Below, in pieces: positions 44,929 through 57,178 of a DNA stretch of 64,000 bases. The stretch is from Artocarpus heterophyllus (taxonomy: Eukaryota > Streptophyta > Magnoliopsida > Rosales > Moraceae), in assembly GCA_025403435.1 (NCBI GenBank), contig CM046345.1:17850809-17914808 (forward strand), given 5' to 3'. Position numbers and translations under genes: made by a program. Below the pieces are notes generated by a model that saw only the letters and a program-made list of their open reading frames with translations, was not told where the DNA came from and searched no databases. Position 1 is the stretch's first letter. The number at the start of each line of letters is the position of its first letter.

Positions 44929-47900
44929 GGTTAGAACCAACAGTTAGAACTGTTTTTATTGTAGCATGTGAGAGCTTTATACTGTAACGATTTTTTTAAA
45001 ATTCTTATTGTAGTATGTTAGAACTTTACACTGTTCATAACTGAAAAAGTGGTGGAAACCACAACTGCCAAACAGGGAGTAAAAAGCAAATGGTCAAGAG
45101 ATTCTCCTAGACGATGATCGAAAGTTGCACTGGGTAGAGTTACCGTTGAGAGATGGTATCACGATCCTTAGCTCCTTTTTTTTTTTTGTTGAGATATGGT
45201 ATCACGATCCTTCCTCCTCTTTCTTTTTTTTTTTCTTTTTTTATTAACAAGATAATGGTGTTGATTTAAAATTACCATCTGTATTTCAACTTAACCAACA
45301 TTTAAGGTTATCCATTATGCTGATATAAATAGTCCCATGGTGGTGGTGTTGGCTTTGTGGTTAGTGGGGATGGATAAGAAGGGGTATTTGGCCAGTTATG
45401 TCGCTTGTGCTAGATCTCTAGCATCCCTGCAACCTTGGGATTTTTTCCTCCTATTTGTAGTGGTATGGAGGTAGAGGTTGTGAGTGGAGGGGTGCTCAGC
45501 ATTGGTGGTGGAGTTGCGTAGGTTTTTGTTGGCACTGTGTTGGTGCTTCCCATTGATGGAATTGCATAGATCTTCCCCGGTGTACTGATAGTGTTTCCCG
45601 ATAGTGGAGTCATGTGGGCCTTCATCGATGCCATGGTGGTGGTCCCTAGTGGTGGAGTTTTGTGGGTCCTCACCAATCTATCTTCTATGGTCATGTTAGT
45701 TGGCTCATCGCTAATGGCCTTGTCTGTTCTGTTGGAGTCTTTAGGTTTTTTAGTTTCATAATGGCGATCCTATTTCAGCCGACTAGGTGTTGCTTGTTGT
45801 TTTGTTGTTTTCGCATTTGCGTTGTACTATTGGAGGCAGTTTTTTCACCCTCCAATGAGTTTTTGTCTTAAATTTGCTTGTGGCATTTCATAACAGCAAC
45901 ATTTGTGATCTTATGATATAGGTCTCTTGGTCTTCATCGATAGTGTTCCATCAACTCTAGAGGTGTTATTGAAAGAGCCTGTGGCGTGTTCGATTATCAG
46001 TGTGCCCTCTCAATTTTCTTTTGTTGGAACATAGTGCACGTTGCTACTCTTGTTGCATATCATTAAAATTCTATTGTCAGGATTAAGTTCCTTGTGGCAT
46101 GACGTTGTTCGAGTTAGAATAGTGTGTCTATTTCCCTGATTTTGGATTACGACTTCCTTTTTTCAAAAAAAGAAAAAGACTTACAAAAGTATAATACGTC
46201 ATCAATTTAAAGAAGTGGTCTAGTCGTCCTTTAAGATTTTAGTTAATTGTTTGACAATCTACTGGTTGGTGCTTCGCTCATATCTGACCAAAGAGTTCAA
46301 GTGTAATTATTACCATAGATATTATTTTATTTTTATTTTTATTTAACTTGAGCTGGTAATTATTTATTGAATCTTAACCCACGTAGCTGTGGCTGATCCT
46401 ATACTAAGGGTGGGCATTCGGAAAAGAGGAATGATTCCCAGCTAACGCCTGGTCTAGAAGTTACCTAATTTAGGTCAAGCATTTAACTAAAAAATACAAA
46501 AAAGCTTTCCACAGGAAAAAAAAAGGGAAAAAAATTATAATTCATTCTTAATAGGAAAAAGAATATAAGACCTTGTTTTAATATTGTTCACTCTGAAGGA
46601 AAAATAAATAAATAAAGAAGAAAAAACTTCCTTATTTGTTTGCCCCCTTGAAATCCCAATCTTTCCTTCTTAATTTGCTTCAATTGCAATAGGTTTTTGT
46701 CTTTTAATAATGTCACTTCATGCAGATTCTCTCCTCCCCCTTTTCTTAAAACATCATATCTCTTCAATTTTGAGTATTTATTTATTTATTTATTTTATAT
46801 ATTCTAATAATCCTCTTAAGTTGTATTTTATGAAACTTTCAGCATATAAACATCAATCTCGATGGCATAATGTTTATTGTATCATGGTTACGATAAATTA
46901 CTAGCTAGATCCTAAATTTGTTTGACCCACTTATAATATTTTGTCCTATTTTATAAAATTAACTAAATTCGTTACATCTAAAGGAGTTCCTGATTGTTAG
47001 TATTCTATTTTCACATAGTTTCCAAAAAAAAAAAAGAAAATACAAAATTTAATTAGTAAATTAGGGAACATCAAAATTCAAAAATAGAAACTTCACATAT
47101 GAACTCCATAAAGTATGATTTGTTGTCCTATTATCCGTTTTATGGTTCTATTACACCTATTCTCTCTCTCTCTCTCTCTCTCTCCTTCTTCATACAATGC
47201 GAGATATAATTTATGCCCTCCTAAATCTAAGCTTCATATACACCCTACAAATTTGATGTAATAGTCATTAACTTTTAATTTTTTTTTAGGGGTAGCCATT
47301 AACTTTTATACTCGACATTTTTTGAACTCGTTAATATTAATACTAATTTAGTAATATAATAATATCGTTATTAAATAATACAAATAAATCTCATAGGAGT
47401 TGAGAGACCCTTTATATAAAGGGTTTGTGCCTCCTGTGATGGGCTCTGGAAACCAGGTTTGTGGATCACCACTACAAAAAAAATAACAATAATAATATTG
47501 TTGTTGTTTTTAAATTTTGTTATAGAGGTTTTTATGTTTTTAATTCTTTGTAATGATAATGATAATGTTATGAATGTGATTATATATATATTTTTATAAT
47601 ATGAATATGAAGAACATTGGATTGATATATAAACAATAGTAGAAATGTTTTTGAAGTAATACATCAGTTTATTTTTATTAATGTACAACCAAACATACAT
47701 AGTAATATATTACTTAAATATGAGAAAAGATTTATGTGTATAACTAAATGTAATATTGTTGTTTTCGTGAGATCCATATTGCCTACTATCACTCTTTTCA
47801 TAACATGATTTTTAATGATCACCGCATACCAAACGCCACAAGAAATTGAACTAAAAAAAAGTAATTAAAATTATATTTCTTTTTAGGCCTAAAACTAAAG

Positions 47901-48238
47901 CTTTAAATCCCTTTACCTATTTTAGAAGCTGGACGTAGCTATGCCTAAAGCAGCGCAAAATTCAATTATAAATATATCGTTGGTTAAGTTTTGAGACCAC
48001 GATTTCTTTTGGTATTTTCCATGGTGTAATATATGACTCCCACAAGTGTAAGTTCTACGTTAGATATTATGCGTTAGATAATTTTGAACCAAAGTTAGCA
48101 AGCCTATAATCAATGTCATCAAAATTGAATCACAATGTCTAAATTCAAATTAGAAATAAATGTTGATTTGACAAATCTACCATCTTTTGTACGGTATATT
48201 TATTTCTTCATTTTAAGGCATTATACGTAATTGTGAAG
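44929..48238. other. Intergenic sequence between element D and the strictosidine synthase-like gene
   Basis: No gene I can support. 45410-45694 (minus) is a Thr/Pro-rich ORF produced by degenerate repeats of about 48 bp (GTGGTGGAGTT...GTGG) on the plus strand. About 45340-46160 is GT-rich and might be a decayed retroposon or gene 3' region, with an A-rich end near 46165. 47160-47184 is a (CT)n microsatellite. Confidence 0.4.
47160..47184 (+). repeat. (CT)n microsatellite
   Basis: About twelve CT dinucleotides in AT-rich intergenic sequence. Confidence 0.8.
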
Positions 48239-50688
48239 ATGCTTAACTTTGTTACGCCTATAAATAGTAATGGTTTTCTTATGTTAAACTCAGCAAATAA
48301 ATCAGTCATTGGAGCCTTTTCTACACTCAAAACAGTAATCATGCTCGCCATAACTTTCTTCTTTCTCTTCACTCTACCCTCCGTAATTCTTTCAATAGAA
48401 TTTCGTGATTTTGAACAACTGCCACTGCCGCCGTCGCCGCCGCCGGGTGCAGTTGGTCCTATTTCTTTGACACCTATGACCTTTATGGTAATAGTTACAC
48501 GGGTATTTCTGATGGTAGAATACTCAAATTAGACAAAAAAACCAATAATTTTGAAGACTTTGCCTATACCGCACCAAGCAGGTAATTATACATTGTGCTA
48601 ACGAGTTATCATCTGATGTTATAAAATGTACACACACATGTGACATATATGTGTGTATATATATGCTTTTGAAAAACAATGACATATATAACTTTGCATC
48701 AATGATAGATCACTTTTAAGTTTCAATCGTTTTTTATAGTTCCAATCACTTCTACGACAGTATTTTTTTTATAAAATTTAAACCAAAAAATGATTAAAGT
48801 ATAAAAAGCGCTTAAAACCGCCCTCCTAAATTGACATGTAATTATTTTCTTAATTAATTTTTGGAATTTGTTACGGTTGAACTAAATAATTTTGCCTTTC
48901 CATCATGATCTGCGTATCAAACATTTGCTACTTAATTAAAGATTATTTTAATGCAAATACTGGCACCAATGTTGCACTTGACATCAAAAAAAGGTGAAAA
49001 TACTATTTTAGTTTGTATTCTGTTGAATAATGTCATTTATATTGCTTACACCTACTATCTGTCATACTTATTACGCTATTTTGCTTTTAAAAGTAATATC
49101 AACGTCGTCATAATTAAATAATAAAAAAACCAAATACATCAACTCCATAACAATCAAATGCCAAATTCTAGTATATTTAGACGCGGTGCGAATCTTTATG
49201 AAATTTTTTATTAAATTACAACGACAATATTCTTGATGCGTGTATAATTTTATTTTTTTTTTAATAATCTTAATGGTGTATTAATTAGGTCCAAGGCAGC
49301 GTGTGATGGGAACGATGATCCGGCTCGGGGACCCACTTGCGGGAGGCCCATTGGTGTGGACTTCGATTGGCTGAAAAAGGTATTTTTTGTGACGGATCAA
49401 TTTTTCGGATTCCTTAGGGTCGGGCTTAATGGAGGGCTCGCAACGCAAATTGCTAACAGTGCAGAGGGGATACCATTTGGACAATCAATCAACGATATAG
49501 AAATTGACCCATTACAACAAATAGTATATTTTGCTCAGGCTACCACTACTTTGCCGCCGATGCCAAGGTATACTCCTATATATATATATATATATATATA
49601 AGGGTTAAAAAGGACTTTACTCTCTTTGCTTCTATGGTAGAAACTTTAATCACTTTGGTAGACCATACAACATATGAGCAACAACATGTATTTTATATGA
49701 TCTAGCATTTCTATCAAATAACTCTAGGAGAAAATCATAATTTCAAATTCGAAGATTTTTCTACAGCAATTAATAATTTAATAATTTACTAGAAAATAAT
49801 GATATGGGGCAACCATGCTGAAATCACAAAATAATTGTTGTAGGTGTTAACTTGGCCTAATATTAGAAAGTCCAACTTTATAACACAAAAAACTTAAAAA
49901 ATAGAAATTTATATAAGAACTCATCGTTTGGTGTGACTTTATCGTTAAGCTATACCAGCGTTTAAAAAATAACAACTTATATTGATTCCACATAAATTCT
50001 TATTAAAAAAAAAATAGAAGTAATAAATGATTGGGAATCCCTATAGTAAATTCATCTTTGTTCTTTCTTCTTACAACAAATTTAATACTTGTTCATATTA
50101 GAGAAGTTAATTCAATGTCTGAAAATAACATTTGCGCGCGCGCACACATACAATCTTTGCAGGCGGCGATTCGATGAAATACTTGGTCTTAGTGCCCTTA
50201 CGGATAGCACAACGGGAAGGATAATGAGCTATAACATAAAGACCGGAGAATTGAGTGTTGTGGCAAGAGACCTTAAAGGAGCAACTGGCGTGGCACTTAG
50301 TCTAGACGGAACGTACATCGTCGTATCGGAGTTCGCCGCCAACAGGATCATAAAAATTTACATTAAGGGTCAGAAAAAGGGCAGCACTGAAACTATTTTG
50401 ACTCTTGGAGGAAGGCCGCTATTCATTGAGAGGTATGGGTCAACTTTCTGGGTGGCAGTGAGAAATAACGTAACCACTCCTAGGCCAGGGCCAAGGCCAA
50501 GGCCAGATATGGTAACGTTTAGTGCCGCAGCTACAAAATTCTATGGATTCCCAGGTAAGGCTATCCTTACGGTGGATCTCAGCCCTTTCTATGGAGGCAT
50601 GACAGTCACTCAGATCGAACAAAAAGGAATCGAGATTTATACCGGTTCCTCGAATGCTAGATTTCTTGGTCGTTTTAAGTTTTATTAA
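48239..50688 (+). pseudogene. Strictosidine synthase-like (SSL) gene, three exons, frameshift in exon 1
   Basis: Exons 48239-48581, 49289-49567 and 50163-50688 join with GT-AG borders to 1148 nt, which is one base short of a whole number of codons. Exon 1 begins with a hydrophobic signal-anchor-like segment (MLAITFFFLFTLPSVIL), then LPPSPPPGAVGP. The frame then must shift to read YGNSYTGISDGRILKL; without a shift it stops at 48530. Exon 2 has CGRPIGVDFDWLKKVFFVTDQ and INDIEIDPLQQIVYF. Exon 3 has FDEILGLSALTDSTTGRIMSY, GATGVALSLDGTYIVVSEF, FWVAVRNN and a C-terminal FLGRFKFY. These are the blade motifs of the six-bladed Str_synth propeller. The family includes true strictosidine synthase and many secretory-pathway SSL proteins of other or unknown function; nothing here indicates alkaloid synthesis. 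The single frameshift could be genuine decay or a sequence error, since exons 2 and 3 are otherwise intact. Confidence 0.85.
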
Positions 50689-51634
50689 TCCATAAGGGTT
50701 ACTGAAAACGAAACCGCTTTATATGTAATGTGCTTCTAATCGTGTGTATTGGTTCTTCTATAATATATATATATATATATATAGAGGAGCCAAACCACTA
50801 TTTAGCCACTCTAATTACTAAATAAATGTTGGCTATACTAATGTTATAATTTAAAAAAGAATATTATGGGACTTTACATCGAAGTTTTCTATATATATCT
50901 ATTATCTAATACGTGTGGATGTGCATGAATAGTAATTTCGTTCCACCTAATTTTGTCGCCAGATCCTCTATATCTCGTTTTGTGTGTTTAATTTTGGGAA
51001 GCATCGCTCTGCGTGTGTGTTTATATAGGCAAGGTCTTGTATACGGCATCCGACCGTCCGATCTGCTAAGAAGCTGCTTTATGACATAGGGAAATTAGGA
51101 TGTCAGGGATAAGTGTTGTGCAAGGGAGTGTAGTGTTAGAGAGGTATCTTGCTTGGGCAACATCTCGAGAGGCAATGATACAACTTGTCAGGAGGCAGTA
51201 GATAAGTCACAAATATATTATTAGTTAGAAGGACCTTGTAGTAATTTTGGAGGTCAGGAAAATAGGTAGATAGGCTTGGAAAAAAATATAAAAGCTCACC
51301 TCCAACGACATGTAAAAAAAGAACAACATTATGTGTATAGAGACATGAAGATGAAACAAATTACTTCAGAAAAGATGTAAACGACGTTTAAATGGAAATT
51401 ATTAGGAGGTGAGTTGGATAAAAATATAAACGACATGGTAAGTGATATATATTTTTTTAAAATTTGTAAATCAACAATGACTGCAGTGCAACATTTGTAT
51501 TTGAAGGTGGTATCTACAATCTAATGTGTGGCATGAAGAAGTAAAACGATTAAATGAAATTGAGGCTTAAGGAAAGTAGTTTGCTGACTATCCTAGTATT
51601 CATTTGAGTATGTTCTATAGGTGTGGACTCTTTC
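50689..51634. other. Intergenic sequence downstream of the SSL gene
   Basis: A (TA)n run at about 50762-50782; otherwise no gene recognised. The last bases, CTTTC at 51630-51634, are the target duplication of the next insertion. Confidence 0.45.
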
Positions 51635-54600
51635 TGTAATGACCCTCTTTACGTAGCTGTTACTTAACTTCGTAAACATACTTTTAATTAAATCTTTAAA
51701 TTTTGTGGAACATTTTTTTTATATCCTTTAAAAGTTAACTTTAACAATTATATCTTAAAATTATTATTATATTTTTTTATTATTATATTTTTTTACTTAC
51801 TTATATTTTTTTTCTTTCAACTAATTAATTAGTAACACAGCGGTAATTTCAAAAAATATATATAATAGCGAAATTTTAAAGTTATATACAAGACTCATGA
51901 GTCATAGTCATTGAAATAGTCATCATCAAAACAGACATCAAAATAGTCATTAAAACACAAGCGGAAATCTAAGCGCATAGGTATCCATTTCCTATATCTC
52001 CACTTTGATTGTCCGCCACTTTGCCACCATCCATTAGGCATTAATGACAGGTTGTTTATCTACAATATGAATAATTTTGGATGAGCTTTTGCTCAACAAG
52101 TAAGAATAGTAACTCGCAAACGTTTAAAGCAGTATGTAATCATATGTATTAACTAAAATGCATGAACCACATTATGCTTAGTTATGAACTTGTCTTACTA
52201 TTAATCGGGCCTAAGTAGTCGTACCGGTTGCACGCAATCAACGGGATGTTAGGGTTTGCAAGATCCCAACAACACCGTGACCAATTATAATTTATTACTT
52301 TAACATGGAGCCTCCCTGTGGGTCGAGATGTTGGTACGACTCTCTTGGTTAATTCTTCATTTAAATTTCACTAGTTATTTTAGTGAACATGAAGTATGAC
52401 ATGGCATATAGTACTTAAAGCTTAACATGCTTGTAACATATTAAAAACCTTTAAACTATTCGTACTGTAGGTGAGATTCCTACTTACCTGTATCAGTGAA
52501 GTAGACTCTCCTATCAATTTAGAGTTCCTCTTTCTCTCCTGAATAAATCTGTACAAACACCTATTACGAGTATGTAAGAATTTCCCATTTTAAGCTATTA
52601 AATTTTAGCATAACCACACGAATTTGATCATTTTGTTAGAACGCGAATTCCTTTATCACCTAGTCATGAGTTTGCCCATTTTGTTATAAGGACTATTTTT
52701 TTTAACTAAATCCTCATAATATTCAAACTTTTTCTTAATTGTCATATGTTCATATCTGCATTGATAATTAATTAATTTCACAATAATTAATTAATTATTT
52801 ATCGTCATTTAAACCGTGAGGTATTAATCTATTAATTAGTTACTCTTAAATTCATGATTCTTATCTTAAGTCCTAATTGGGCTTGTTTTAAATTTGTTTC
52901 ATGGGCTCACAATTTATTTTAAGTCCATAAGTGCTAAAATGACATTATAACGTCTTATAGATTCTATCAATAGGCTAGGTATTGAGCGGCATTTTAGACT
53001 GAAACGGGCGTTGGACCGTGCCTAATATTATGGCATCAAAGCTCTATCGTATCGGGTTTTTATGCTTGCAAATTAAATGTTCAATTGAAAACCATTAAAG
53101 TTCATCATTGAAATTCTTACTCGTTTAGCTTAGAATTTTAAATAAAAATCGCTATATAAAATAACGCCCAAAATTGTTAACCCACTAAATCTTGGGCCTA
53201 TATAAAAAGTACTGTAATTTCTTGGTTTAGTGAAAAATCAAATTTTAAAGTCACGTGATCCTTATTTGTAAAAACTGGTACCGATAGAGTAATTTTGAAA
53301 GATTTATATGGAATCGTTTATTAAACACAAATTTTCTTTTAAAGTTTTTCCTCGTAAAAGGCACTTGTTTTTAAATGTGTGTTTTAATAATTTTTCTTGT
53401 TTGTTCTAAAGTCCTGGTTGCCATTTTATTTTGACAAAATTGTTTTTGGGTTAAAACTTTGAAATTTTTACCAATTAAAAGGTTTTGACTGTTTTTATAT
53501 ATCAAATTTTAAATCCAATTTAGAAATAGATTTTCACAAAAGTTTCTTCATGAAAGTTCTTTATTTTACTGCAAACTAAAACTATTATGTTTGGCAAAAG
53601 TTGTAGTTAGGCCTCGAAACGACCCGAAACTTTAAAATAGTTTTTTGCGCAAAAATGTAGTTTTTGGATTATTTTGAAAAACTATCTATAACTGTATTTT
53701 AGAGGCAGATTTTGAAAAAAATTTCTTCACAAAAGTTGTTCATCTCATCGAAATCTAAAACTTCCATGTTTAGTAAAATATAAAATTCAGACTCAAAGCA
53801 GTCTAGAAATGGCAAAACAATTCCAGCACTACTGGAACTATTTTTGGCAGTTTCAATAAACTGCATTAGGCGGTTTTTGGGCTGCCTTTTTGGTAGTTTT
53901 TAGGATTATTTTAACAATCCATAAAAACTATTCAGCAGGCCTATTTAGCGTCAAAATTGTGTTTTTTTGTAGTTACGGGTTTTTGTTCAAAACGATGAAA
54001 GCTAAAAGTCTCGTGTTCGGTAAATTTTTAAAAATTGATTCTAAAGCCTCCGTGCATACGTTCAAAGTTTGTGGAAAATTTCTCCACAAACTAAAACTTG
54101 CACAAAACATAACTCTAATATGCCATGCTAACTTTTTACATCACATACAAACACTGACCATACTAATCACACAAAATAATTATTATAACATATTTCTTCA
54201 CCCAATCATCAAATCCCTCATGACTTTATAACCTTTAACCTAAAAATTAATGAAAAGTTTAGAGTTACTTACACTTGGAGACTACTTTTGTGAGGTGTTC
54301 TTAGGGCTTCAAACTCCACTTCTTCTCTTCTCTTCTTGTTCCAACACTAGATTAAAACTTTTTCATGTAAAAATCTATCTTGTATTTGCTATCACATAAA
54401 TGCTATATAAGTAACAAATTTCTTCTCTTTGCCAAGGAAAATAAAAAGGAAAGAAATGGTGTAGATATTACTTTAGACAATACTCTTCACCACCTCCTTT
54501 TTCTTCTACTTTTTCTAGTGCACTCTTAATTTTGTGATTTGCAAGTGGTGGAGATTAGTTTGAAATTTGGCTTGTTTTTGGATGTAGGCTTTTAGGAGAA

Positions 54601-55705
54601 AGTTTAGAAACACAAACCTTTCTTTCTTGGAGGCCTTGAATACACGTTGTAGTAAAGAGAATGGTGAGGGAAGGATTGGTTAGTTAGTGGAGGTGGAGAA
54701 TAGAAAAGAAAAGGAAAGCAAAACGGGAAGAAAGTTTTGTTTTCTCTTCTCTTGGAATGCACTGGTGAGAGTGGTAAGAAAGAATGCAAAGTGAAAAAAA
54801 TTTATGTGAAATGGCTTGAGTTCTTGATTTATAGCCCTAGTTTAATCTTGTCTTTCTCTCTAAATCCTGGTTAATTAACCAATAAGTGGCTTGACTAGGA
54901 TTAAATTTGGATTAGACTAAGCTTAACATTTCCCCAAAGTTGGCACCATCATGGGGTTATGGAGTGTAGGTAAAACTAGTTGATTACCTAAAGTACAATG
55001 ATTATTATGGAAGCACATTTTATGGGTACTTTTGGCCTTTCTTGTAAGTAATGTTTAAGTAGGTAAATTTTATATTGCCAGTAATAATTAACGTAGCTGA
55101 CGGGAATTTTTATTATTTGATTAATCCGCTCCTATTTTTCCAAATATTGTGACACGTTAATCATAGTATGAACCGATATCGATCAAAGTTTAATCGTTTA
55201 TCGATTTTTGACTGCATTAAGTCTTGAAATTTATTTTAGACTTAATAAAAATGTGGACTTGACTTTTTCAGTATTCAGGCTCAACATTGACATAGTTTTT
55301 AATAGTGTCATTATCTGAGCTTGCACTATAATTTACGTTGATATGGCTACCGCGTAGCTCCATTTTTGACTAATTTGGCAATTAAGGATCAAATTCGCGT
55401 TAGAGTGTCTCTTGGTATACTACTAACTTAGTATTGCACTTGAAAATTCTCATAATTAAATTTCTCAGGTTCTTTATAAATAAATTTCTTCCGCCTCAGT
55501 TGCTGTGAAATTCATAGATCTCTTTATTAAATTATAATAGTTAATTAATTAACTATGGAGTCTTTTATAGAATTTTTGGAATAGTTATATATTAATTTCA
55601 TAAATTCTTCAAGTACGCATTTCATATATAGTGTTTTCAAGAAAAATCCTTAATTTAAATAGACAAATTATGCTATTTAATTTTAGGATTTTCTTGGTCA
55701 TTACA
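51635..55705 (-). repeat. 4.07-kb solo-LTR-like insertion (element C)
   Basis: Ends TGTAATGACCC...GGTCATTACA with a perfect CTTTC duplication at 51630-51634 and 55706-55710. No internal LTR pair, primer site, polypurine tract or pol motif was found, so it looks like one very long LTR. A TATA box on the minus strand near 54827-54833 would give a U3 of about 0.87 kb and a very long R/U5. Termini resemble the solo LTR at 16164-17404. Short ORFs inside (for example 53890-54231) match nothing I know. Confidence 0.75.
54827..54833 (-). promoter_or_regulatory. TATA box of element C
   Basis: The minus strand reads GGGCTATAAATCAAGAACTC, a strong plant TATA context, about 0.87 kb inside the minus-strand start of the LTR. 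Confidence 0.5.
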
Positions 55706-57178
55706 CTTTCGGTGTAAAGTTCTTATCAGGATCGTTGGTTGCAACAAACTGGTCGAAGGAATCCATAAAAGCACATGGTACTCATCATTGGTTATGATGG
55801 TTCTATAGATGTAAAAAATAGATAAGGAAGCAAATGCATAATTGAGGCCCTTCCACATTGGCCTTCAGTTTTTACTTTCTGGATTCCCAGGTTTCTCATC
55901 AACACGGCAAAGAAACAAACGAGCACTACAAACTAGTGAAAAACTCCTCAAGACCTAGTGTAATGACTTGCCGTGCATCAAGGAATTGCAATTATTCCTT
56001 GGTCTTAGGCAGGGAGCTCTACTCATTGTCAAATTCATGAACGCAGCAAATTGTGCTTCACAGGAGGGACAATTTGTTAGTGTCGAAAAAAGATTTCCTG
56101 CGCATGACGCTGCAATTCCCCTTTCCAGATGCTTGAAACTCTAAATCTAGAAAAGTAAATACACCAAAAATTTTTTACAAAGGAAAGATTCTGTTCATTG
56201 TGCAGACAACTGACACACAAATACGATCAAACAAGTCATCAACAAAACAAGATATTACAGATTTACCTCAAGATATTACAGAATCATCAAATTGTAAATA
56301 TCTCGATCCAATAATACAATAACGTGGTTTAAACTCCAATACTTTTCCTTAAGAGCAAATTTCCTATGCATAAAAAAACCATTAAATTTTTCATCAACAG
56401 TCCCAAAAATGAAATAGAGCAGGTAACAATTAAAACAATCTAAACACAATAGCTATTGCTCCAATGTATCGAAACTATAGAGGATAGCAAGAAATATAGC
56501 AATCCCGGAGTCAACATTTATCCCCTTTGCATGATTCAATCAAAGCTTCCAAATAAACAGGACAATCTATAAAAAAAAAAAAAAAAAGAAGGTATGAAAC
56601 CCAAAAAACCTAAAAAACCCAAAGTTTCCAAATATAAAATAAAATGTTGTTCTGCTTTCTTGTTTTTAGTTTTTTTAATGGTATCTCGTAGGGTAGGTTA
56701 CTATTGATGACAGGTAATCTGACAACCTACCCACGTAGCCAACAGAGCAAAACCAAGTTACCTACAATCAATCTTTTACGTTCAATTTTTGGTCCAATGG
56801 TTGTGAATAAATTGTCATTGCTCATCCGATAAAATCTTACGCAACACGTGAGACGTTTCCTATATATATATATATATATATATGTGTATATATATATTTG
56901 AGATGACTTCCATCTGCCTGGGTGGAAAATTCGCCCCGTTTGTCAGTAATAAAGCTTGTAGAAGATTGAAAGTCTGCAGCTATTTGAGAGGTCATCACCA
57001 CTGGAATGGAAGTTCAGGAGGTATCCGACGACACAGCTGATAATTGACACTGGCTAAACTTTGAGGATTGAATATATTCTTTTGAGACTTTAGGAGAAGG
57101 ACGGAATAAAGACTTCATGGACCAAGTAAAAGGATTAGTGGTTCGAGTGAAAGCATGATAAGGATTTATAAGTGGTAA
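55706..57178. other. Intergenic sequence between element C and the solo LTR
   Basis: No gene supported. It contains an A-run at about 56572-56587 and a (TA)n run at about 56862-56882. The last part (about 56990-57173) may belong to the pararetrovirus fragment that resumes at 59354, but the coding match is too weak to call. GGTAA at 57174-57178 is the target duplication of the solo LTR. Confidence 0.4.

Noticed and set aside
45410..45694. 94-codon Thr/Pro-rich minus-strand ORF
   Set aside because: Its repetitiveness mirrors a degenerate plus-strand repeat of about 48 bp and no family match is apparent.
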